Below are positions 1 through 5,295 of a stretch of 9,405 nt of DNA, piece by piece. The DNA comes from Pontiellaceae bacterium (GTDB lineage Bacteria; Verrucomicrobiota; Kiritimatiellia; Kiritimatiellales; Tichowtungiaceae). Each line of letters begins with the position of its first letter. Within the stretch, counting starts at the first letter, position 1. The DNA lies in NCBI GenBank assembly GCA_029934215.1, contig JAOZMR010000093.1, positions 1-9,405 on the forward strand, written 5' to 3'. The notes below the pieces were generated by a model. The model worked only from the letters and a program-made list of their open reading frames with translations, had not been told where the DNA came from and did no database searches. A program made the translations under genes and the position numbers.

Positions 1-24
1 GAATCTATCCACGAGAAAAAGCCT

Positions 25-1008
25 CTAAAAAACGCACATTCGTGAAGAGCCAAATTTCGCGTGTTTTTTTGTTTTTGCGCTTCGCCGCAGTGTGTGGATG
101 GTGATTTCTGGTGGGCAGTTGTAGCGAATGGGTACGCTGGAGGCGCCGGCACCAGCGGAGGTGTAGCCTCGGACTCCGTTGTGTTCCCAGAGTCCGGATT
201 TGCAGTGTTTGGGTCCTCGGGATACGGTGAAGATCGGCTTTCGTCCGGGTAGGCATATTTGCCCTGCATGGGTGTGCCCGCAGAGATAGAAGTCGACGCC
301 GGCTGCTAGGGCTTTGTGGGTGATTTCGGGTGAGTGGGCTAGCAGAATTTTGAAGGCGTCGGGCGGACTGCCTGCTAGCGCACGTTCGAGGTCGTCTGCT
401 TGATAGTAGTGGGGGTCGTCGACTCCGAGGATGACTAGTTTTTCGCCGTTGCGTTCGATTACTCGGTGTTCGTTGAGGAGGAGACGAAGTCCGCCGGCTT
501 CCATGGTTGATACCATTTCTACAGCGTCGTGGTTCCCTAGTACGGCCAGGGTTTCGGCGTGTATGGCTTTGCGAAGTTCAACGGCTAGTCGTGCGGGTTC
601 TTCGTAGGCGCCTAGAATCCCTTCGCGAAAGTCGCCGGTGAATACGCATAGGTCGTATTCTAGGGGTTGGATGATGCGAGTTAAGACCTCGAGAAGCTCG
701 GGCATTCCGTCCATGTGGAGGTCGCTGATGTGGAGAATGCGGAATCCGTCGAATGCTTTGGGGAGGTTGGTAAAGGTGAGTTCGGTTTGTGTCACCTGAA
801 CGTTTAATGCGTTTTTGTACCCTCTTTTATACACCAGTGGGGATTGTAGGAGTTTTCGCGCGAGTATGTATAGGAAGTATAAACTGCGGTGTTTTAGCTT
901 TTTGTGGCCGAAGAAGTGGCTTGCATGATCGTTTGCTTGGGTGTTCATGCGGTTGGATAGTGCGACGGAGCCGAGACGCTCAATTAGGTTTTCGTAATCT
1001 ATTTTCAT
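25..1008 (-). CDS. Calcineurin-like metallophosphoesterase, YkuE/LpxG-like
   Basis: A 327-residue protein with the full metallophosphoesterase motif series: D96-x-H98 in ISDLHMD, G125-D126, G158-N159-H160-D161, H225 in AHSPE, and the closing GHTHAGQ with H245 and H247. These residues bind two metal ions in the family, so the enzyme should be active. About 85 residues precede the first motif; they include a short hydrophobic/basic stretch (SLYFLYILARKLL, residues 42-54) that may touch the membrane, but no clear signal peptide. The YkuE/YaeI branch includes Chlamydia LpxG, the UDP-2,3-diacylglucosamine hydrolase of lipid A synthesis, so that role is possible but not shown. The ATG at 1006-1008 is preceded on the minus strand by a strong GGAGGAG (1021-1027), 12 bases away. 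It is transcribed away from the operon at 1100. The stop is TAG. Confidence 0.9.
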   Translation of the reverse strand: MKIDYENLIERLGSVALSNRMNTQANDHASHFFGHKKLKHRSLYFLYILARKLLQSPLVYKRGYKNALNVQVTQTELTFTNLPKAFDGFRILHISDLHMDGMPELLEVLTRIIQPLEYDLCVFTGDFREGILGAYEEPARLAVELRKAIHAETLAVLGNHDAVEMVSTMEAGGLRLLLNEHRVIERNGEKLVILGVDDPHYYQADDLERALAGSPPDAFKILLAHSPEITHKALAAGVDFYLCGHTHAGQICLPGRKPIFTVSRGPKHCKSGLWEHNGVRGYTSAGAGASSVPIRYNCPPEITIHTLRRSAKTKKHAKFGSSRMCVF

Positions 1009-1099
1009 GCGGGGATCTTACTCCTCCAAGCGGTGGGGATCAAATAAATAGATTTCCTCATGCCTTGCCTTTTTTTCTTTTTTTCTTACACTTCGATAT
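1009..1099. promoter_or_regulatory. Divergent intergenic region with candidate promoter
   Basis: This 91-base gap separates the minus-strand phosphoesterase from the plus-strand operon and must hold start signals for both unless transcription comes from further away. On the plus strand TTGCCT (1065-1070), 16 bases, then TACACT (1087-1092) is a weak sigma-70-like match, with a pyrimidine tract (two runs of seven T) as the spacer. Initiation from it would fall at about 1099-1100, on or next to the annotated ATG. No convincing minus-strand promoter or operator palindrome was seen. The promoter assignment is inference from weak matches. Confidence 0.3.
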
Positions 1100-2725
1100 A
1101 TGACTGATTTTTACACGAAAATACCAGAGGTTATCGCCTTGCAGGGACGCGTCCTTGTGGTTGATGATGAACCGACAAATCGTTTGACGCTTCAGATGGT
1201 TTTGCAGAAGGCCGGATGTACGGTTTCGCTCGCAAGTTGCGGGTCAGATGCGTTAGAGCTGGCTCAACAGAATCCGCCGGATCTTGCTCTTGTGGATGTG
1301 ATGATGCCGGAGATGGATGGTTTCGAGGTTTGCCAACGGTTGAAGGCTGACAAAAAAACCCGTCACACTCCTGTTATAATGGTTACGTCGCTTCAGGATG
1401 TCCAGGATTTGGAAAAGGCATTCAACGCGGGTGCTACGGATTATGTGACGAAGCCGTTCCGCGCTCGGGAGCTTCTGGCTCGTGTGCGAAATTCTCTGAT
1501 TCTTAAGGAGAAGACGGATGCGCTTCGCCGACAAAAACAGAAGTTGGCTCGTGAAATCGAACTTGCTGGTTCTCTTCAGCAAACGATGCTGGAGTTGCCT
1601 CCGTTTTTGTCCGACGAACTGTTTATTAGTTATGAGTATCGTCCTTCTATGAATGTTTCGGGGGATATGTTCGATCAGGTGGTTTTGCCGGATGGGCGTC
1701 TTTGTGTTTATCTGGCCGATGCGGCGGGGCATGGTGTGGCGGCGGCGCTGATGTCGTCGTTCTTGAAATCTGCTGCGCTGGATGTTGTTCGTAGTCAGGT
1801 GAACCCGACTCCTTCTTCTATTTGTGAGGAGTTGAATTCCAGATTTTTGGCGACGATCAAGATGCCGACGGCATACGCCACGATGTTTCTTGGAATCTAC
1901 GACCCTGTTTCCAGGGCTTGGAATTGTATGAATTGCGGTCACCCGAGTCCTATTTTTGTTTCCAAGGCTGGGAAAACTAGCTTCCCGTTCCGGATTGGCG
2001 GCGGTCTTCCGATTGGTTTGGCTGCTCGCGCTGTGAATTTTACCGAGGAGGATGAGGTTTCTTTATGTGTGGAGCCTGGCGATACGTTGTTTTTCTACAC
2101 GGATGGTCTGAACGAAGCGAGCCATAATGTGACGCGGGAGGAGTGCGGTCAGGATATCCTTGCGGATGCCATGAAAAAAACGGCGCTACATGGAGTGTCG
2201 GTTCACTCGTCAAATCGCGTGATTTCTTCGATCGCGGATTTAGATTATGCCGTGGGTGAAGACGATTGTAGCGTGGTGAGCCTTCATATGCTCAACGCAA
2301 GCCATGTCATTTTCGATAAGGATGTCCCAGCAACCTACGAGGCGATTCAGGAAATGAGCGGGATCATCGAGCAGGCTCTACTTAAGCAGGAGTGGCCGTC
2401 TCTTTTTGCGATGAGCGTGCAGCTTCTTCTTCTCGAGCATTGCAACAATACGGTCCGACACGGGAAATTAAAAAAGGACGATTCTATTTCCGTTCATATC
2501 AACCTCACCGAGTCAAAGTGTATTGTCTCTGTTCGTGATCCGGGCGCGAAATGGGATTATCAGAAAATGATTGCGGTTGCAGAGGATATGCCGGACGAAA
2601 TGGATGAAAGCGGACGTGGCATTGCCATGATCCGGCGTATTGCTCCGGAGCCGGAATATACTTATTTCCGCGACGGAAAGGAAAATGCCGCGTTCTTTGT
2701 GGTGTCCAAGGATGTCTCTTTTTGA
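1100..2725 (+). CDS. Response regulator with PP2C (SpoIIE) phosphatase and RsbW-like ATPase domains
   Basis: A 541-residue partner-switch regulator with three domains. The receiver (about 17-130) has the acidic pair D22-D23, phospho-acceptor D66 in VDVMMPEMDG, T96 and K118. A charged helix (about 133-164) follows. The PP2C/SpoIIE domain (about 165-395) has SGD189MFD, AD207AAGHG, NCGHPSP, YTD335G and D388-D389, so its metal ligands appear intact. The C-terminal HATPase (about 410-541) has an RsbW-like N-box with E446, N450 and H454, then D480-P-G and G505-R-G. In the family the phosphatase removes, and the ATPase adds, phosphate on the serine of a STAS partner; the gene at 3525 is the obvious one. 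The order matches Pseudomonas HsbR. Phosphorylation of D66 by an unseen kinase would set the balance. The ATG at 1100 lacks a Shine-Dalgarno; TTG at 1139 has AGAGG eight bases upstream and may be the true start. Confidence 0.93.
   Translation: MTDFYTKIPEVIALQGRVLVVDDEPTNRLTLQMVLQKAGCTVSLASCGSDALELAQQNPPDLALVDVMMPEMDGFEVCQRLKADKKTRHTPVIMVTSLQDVQDLEKAFNAGATDYVTKPFRARELLARVRNSLILKEKTDALRRQKQKLAREIELAGSLQQTMLELPPFLSDELFISYEYRPSMNVSGDMFDQVVLPDGRLCVYLADAAGHGVAAALMSSFLKSAALDVVRSQVNPTPSSICEELNSRFLATIKMPTAYATMFLGIYDPVSRAWNCMNCGHPSPIFVSKAGKTSFPFRIGGGLPIGLAARAVNFTEEDEVSLCVEPGDTLFFYTDGLNEASHNVTREECGQDILADAMKKTALHGVSVHSSNRVISSIADLDYAVGEDDCSVVSLHMLNASHVIFDKDVPATYEAIQEMSGIIEQALLKQEWPSLFAMSVQLLLLEHCNNTVRHGKLKKDDSISVHINLTESKCIVSVRDPGAKWDYQKMIAVAEDMPDEMDESGRGIAMIRRIAPEPEYTYFRDGKENAAFFVVSKDVSF
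1126..1130 (+). promoter_or_regulatory. Possible ribosome binding site for alternative TTG start at 1139
   Basis: AGAGG lies eight bases before a TTG codon in frame with the switch protein. Starting there gives a protein beginning LQGRVLVVDDE (first residue read as Met), directly at the first receiver strand. The upstream ATG at 1100 has only T-rich sequence before it. This would also fit a transcript starting near 1100. Confidence 0.35.
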
Positions 2726-2765
2726 ACCCAACCCATAATCATCTCCGAAACGAAAAGGATTAATT

Positions 2766-3491
2766 ATGCTCTCACAGGCACGACGAGAACTACTTGAATC
2801 GCTTAATGTCCCAATGTCGAAGGCGGACGTTGCGCAACTGAAAAAACAGCAGCAACATCGAATTGCATCCTGGGAACGAAGCATGAAAACACTGCTTTTT
2901 ATTAAGCGGGTTCTCGATGTTCTTCTTTCAGGTACGGCGATTCTAGTGGCTTCGCCCATTTTTATCATCGTTGGAATCTGCATTTATTTGGAAAACCCGG
3001 GACCGGTCTTTTACACGCAAATGCGCGTGGGTCTAAACGGTCGCACGTTCCCTTTCTATAAATTCCGATCTATGGTGATGAATGCGGATAAGCTGAAGGA
3101 CGAGCTTCTTGACCAGAATGAATCTGGCGACGGGGTGATCTTTAAAATGAAAAACGATCCGAGGGTTACACGAATTGGACGATTCATCCGTCGATTCAGC
3201 ATCGATGAAATGCCGCAGTTTTTGAACGTGTTTATTGGCGATTTGTCAATCGTCGGTCCGCGTCCACCCGTCCCGCGCGAGGTCGCAGAATATACGCTAG
3301 AGGATCGCAAACGCCTGCATGTTAAGCCGGGGCTAACCTGTTTTTGGCAAATTCAGGGTCGGTCTGAGATTCCTTTTGACGAGCAGGTTCGGCTGGATTT
3401 GCAATACATCCGAAGCTCGGGGCCTCTGAGCGATCTCGTGATTATGTTCAAAACAGTTCCGGCTGTTTTGTTTGGAAAAGGTGCCTACTAG
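2766..3491 (+). CDS. Monotopic phosphoglycosyl transferase (bacterial sugar transferase family)
   Basis: A 241-residue membrane enzyme that should transfer a sugar-1-phosphate from a nucleotide sugar to undecaprenyl phosphate, the first step of building a lipid-linked glycan. After a 45-residue polar N-terminus comes KRVLDVLLSGTAILVASP, the family's re-entrant membrane helix with its conserved Pro. Then follow RVGLNGRTFPFYKFRSM (R101 in KFRSM), the catalytic Asp-Glu pair D147-E148 in SIDEMPQ, GPRPP (G164 to P168), KPGLTCFWQIQGRS, and the usual C-terminal DLQYIRSS-PLSDL. By analogy with PglC, the Asp forms the phospho-sugar intermediate. It has the short form of the family, without the N-terminal CoA-binding-like and multi-helix region of WbaP/WcaJ. 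The sugar is not predictable. AAGGA (2755-2759) lies six bases before the ATG. It is 40 bases after the switch gene, probably the same transcript. Confidence 0.95.
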   Translation: MLSQARRELLESLNVPMSKADVAQLKKQQQHRIASWERSMKTLLFIKRVLDVLLSGTAILVASPIFIIVGICIYLENPGPVFYTQMRVGLNGRTFPFYKFRSMVMNADKLKDELLDQNESGDGVIFKMKNDPRVTRIGRFIRRFSIDEMPQFLNVFIGDLSIVGPRPPVPREVAEYTLEDRKRLHVKPGLTCFWQIQGRSEIPFDEQVRLDLQYIRSSGPLSDLVIMFKTVPAVLFGKGAY

Positions 3492-3515
3492 GCAAAATTT
3501 ACGGTAAAAACTAAT

Positions 3516-3521
3516 GGAAGG
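3516..3521 (+). promoter_or_regulatory. Ribosome binding site of the STAS gene; start ambiguous
   Basis: GGAAGG is the only Shine-Dalgarno-like run before the STAS gene. It is three bases from GTG (3525), too close, and twelve from ATG (3534), rather far. The overlapping run GGAAAG (3520-3525) would be eight bases from the ATG. Spacing therefore slightly favours ATG at 3534. Confidence 0.45.
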
Positions 3522-3524
3522 AAA

Positions 3525-3875
3525 GTGAGTATTATGGAAATTAAATGCGAAACAAAAGAGAGTATTGGATTCATCACATTATCGGGCGCGTTAACTGCCG
3601 GGGTCGTGGATCTGCTTCACGATCAGTTCAACAACTGGCATTCGGATGGAGACGAAATCGCAAACCTTATCGTTGATATGGGCGGAGTGGACTCCATGGA
3701 CAGCTCCGGTTTAGGCGCACTCATCGGAATCATGAAAAAGGTTGCAGAAAATGATGTTGAAATGAAGATTGCAGTGCTTCAGGACAAAACACGTCTGGTG
3801 TTCGAAATCACTCGTGCATACAAGATTTTTGATATTTTTGATACCGTTGATGAAGCCGTAGGAGCCTGCGCGTGA
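3525..3875 (+). CDS. STAS-domain anti-sigma-factor antagonist-like protein (RsbV/SpoIIAA type)
   Basis: A small single-domain protein, 116 residues from GTG 3525 or 113 from ATG 3534. It matches the SpoIIAA/RsbV pattern: an N-terminal strand pair (ESIGFITLSGALT), a helix, then LIVDMGGVDSMDSSGLGALIGIMKK. S60 (GTG numbering), the first Ser of DSSG, corresponds to the serine phosphorylated by RsbW-type kinases, so the switch is intact. Its natural kinase and phosphatase is the protein encoded at 1100-2725. It lies between a PGT gene (33 bases upstream) and the pseudo-PGT fusion, whose GTG start overlaps this stop codon (GTGA, 3872-3875). No sigma factor or anti-sigma gene is in the window, so its output could be protein-protein control of glycan enzymes, as for SypA/HsbA-type switches, or a sigma circuit elsewhere. 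The output is inference. Confidence 0.92.
   Translation: MSIMEIKCETKESIGFITLSGALTAGVVDLLHDQFNNWHSDGDEIANLIVDMGGVDSMDSSGLGALIGIMKKVAENDVEMKIAVLQDKTRLVFEITRAYKIFDIFDTVDEAVGACA
3860..3864 (+). promoter_or_regulatory. Ribosome binding site for the GTG start at 3872
   Basis: AGGAG lies inside the end of the STAS gene, seven bases before GTG 3872. This supports GTG as the real start and implies translational coupling through the GTGA overlap. Confidence 0.75.
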
Positions 3876-5278
3876 AAGCACTTCTGCACATCAGCGGCTC
3901 CCCAGAGTGGCCCAAAACACTAAACGCTCCACCGTGGCCGCTCTTGCCGATTGGCAATCGTCCGCTTTTGGAGTACTGGTTTGAATTGTGCGTCGATCTG
4001 GGGATCGAAGATGTGCAAATTGTCATGAACGATTTCGCCTCAGAAATTGAGGCGTATGCAGAAAGCGGAGCTCGCTGGGGCCTAAAGATCCAATACGGGT
4101 TTGAAAAGGATGGGGTAGACCCAACAGCCCATCTTAGGCGTTCCCCGTCAAAATGGGAAAACGGACTTCTTCATATCCGCGGCCCCGTCTTTCCTGTACG
4201 AACCGAAGCGTATTGCGCGGACGCGCTCAAAGCGCTATCTGGACTCTTGGTCGATCAAGATGGATCACGCCTCATGATCGCCCGATCCAAAGAGGACGTC
4301 TCTGCTTATCTCGATGGAACCTTGAAGGACATACGTACGGATCTTTCAGGATTAGCTCCATCTGTTTTGAGCTCAGCATCCGATTTCTTTCGTCTAACTC
4401 AGAATATGGTCGAGGGCGAAAGCCAGCGATACCTAACCTCCGGGTACCAAATCACATCAGACAAATGCCTCATTGGCGCAAACACCGTCATTCCTCCGAC
4501 GGCAAAAATCCTGCCGCCGGTCATGATTGGTGACAACTGCCGTGTGAGCGAATTGACGACGATTGGCCCCAACGCAGTAATTGGCAACTACGTGGTGATC
4601 GATCAAAAAACCGAGATGGACAACTGCATCATCCTCGACGGTTCATACATCGGGCAAAACATGGAAATCCGCAATAAAATCATCTCGGGAAGCCACTTAT
4701 ACGACGCGGAAAACGAGATTGGGCTGAACATACCCGACCCCTGGTTACTTGGATCCACCACCCCAGCGAAACGCAGCGACGAATCTCTCCGAGCAATCAC
4801 CGGATGGTTAATTGCATTGCCAACCGCGATGCTTATGGTGGTTCCATATGCGGTGCTAAGCATCCTTCCGCGTGTAACACGCAACGCTCTTGAACGAGTG
4901 AACCTGCACGGAATAAACGGCAAAGAGCTGCGCTACAAAGTGATAAAAACGCCAGCAAACCCCGGCGTCCTCTTCGAGCTATTTCATGGGCTTTCGTTAG
5001 ACATATTCCCGCACGTACTTCGCGTACTCACCGGGAAACTATGGCTCTGCGGACACAGCGCCTTATTGCAAAAAGAAAATGAGGAGCTAAAAAACGAGCT
5101 TCCCGTCTACTTCCCTGCGGTGATTTGCTATGAAGATGCTCAATCAAAATCCGATGTAACACCCGCTGCAATTCGGGCAAACTCATTCTACTACATAGAA
5201 GCTCGTTCGCCGCTAGAGGATCTGAGACTCTTCTTCCGTTTCATCATTTATCGCCTAAACTTTCTTTGGGCTGAATAG
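3872..5278 (+). CDS. Degenerate nucleotidyltransferase / beta-helix / degenerate phosphoglycosyl transferase fusion
   Basis: A 468-residue protein with three parts. Residues 1-190 resemble a sugar-1-phosphate nucleotidyltransferase (PLLPIGNRPLLEYW, then a GLKIQYGFE strand), but the GxGTR loop reads SGSPE, the PKP lysine is W22, and the usual GD is G104-P105, so catalysis is unlikely. Residues about 190-275 carry hexapeptide repeats (LIGANTVIPPTAKI, MIGDNC, IGPNAVIGNYVVI, SYIGQNMEI) of a left-handed beta-helix. Residues about 305-468 follow the layout of the upstream PGT: a membrane helix (about 312-334), GINGKELRYKVIKT against GLNGRTFPFYKFRS, SLDIFPHVLRVLTG against SIDEMPQFLNVFIG, GHSA against GPRP, and a final ARSPLEDLRLF. 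D377 is kept but the catalytic Glu is I378 and the KFRSM Arg is lost. I read it as a membrane pseudoenzyme, perhaps a scaffold or regulator of the true PGT. The fold assignment of the last part is by eye. Confidence 0.8.
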   Translation: MKALLHISGSPEWPKTLNAPPWPLLPIGNRPLLEYWFELCVDLGIEDVQIVMNDFASEIEAYAESGARWGLKIQYGFEKDGVDPTAHLRRSPSKWENGLLHIRGPVFPVRTEAYCADALKALSGLLVDQDGSRLMIARSKEDVSAYLDGTLKDIRTDLSGLAPSVLSSASDFFRLTQNMVEGESQRYLTSGYQITSDKCLIGANTVIPPTAKILPPVMIGDNCRVSELTTIGPNAVIGNYVVIDQKTEMDNCIILDGSYIGQNMEIRNKIISGSHLYDAENEIGLNIPDPWLLGSTTPAKRSDESLRAITGWLIALPTAMLMVVPYAVLSILPRVTRNALERVNLHGINGKELRYKVIKTPANPGVLFELFHGLSLDIFPHVLRVLTGKLWLCGHSALLQKENEELKNELPVYFPAVICYEDAQSKSDVTPAAIRANSFYYIEARSPLEDLRLFFRFIIYRLNFLWAE

Positions 5279-5295
5279 CCACATCTCAACCATCT

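Noticed and set aside
1253..1942. Minus-strand open frame of 229 codons
   Set aside because: Antisense to the receiver/PP2C gene. Its Arg/His/Gln-rich product looks like back-translation of the sense codons.
3828..3846. AT-rich stretch with repeated GATATTTTTGATA-like pattern, considered as a dif-like or binding site
   Set aside because: It lies inside the conserved C-terminal coding part of the STAS gene and does not fit the XerCD arm consensus.
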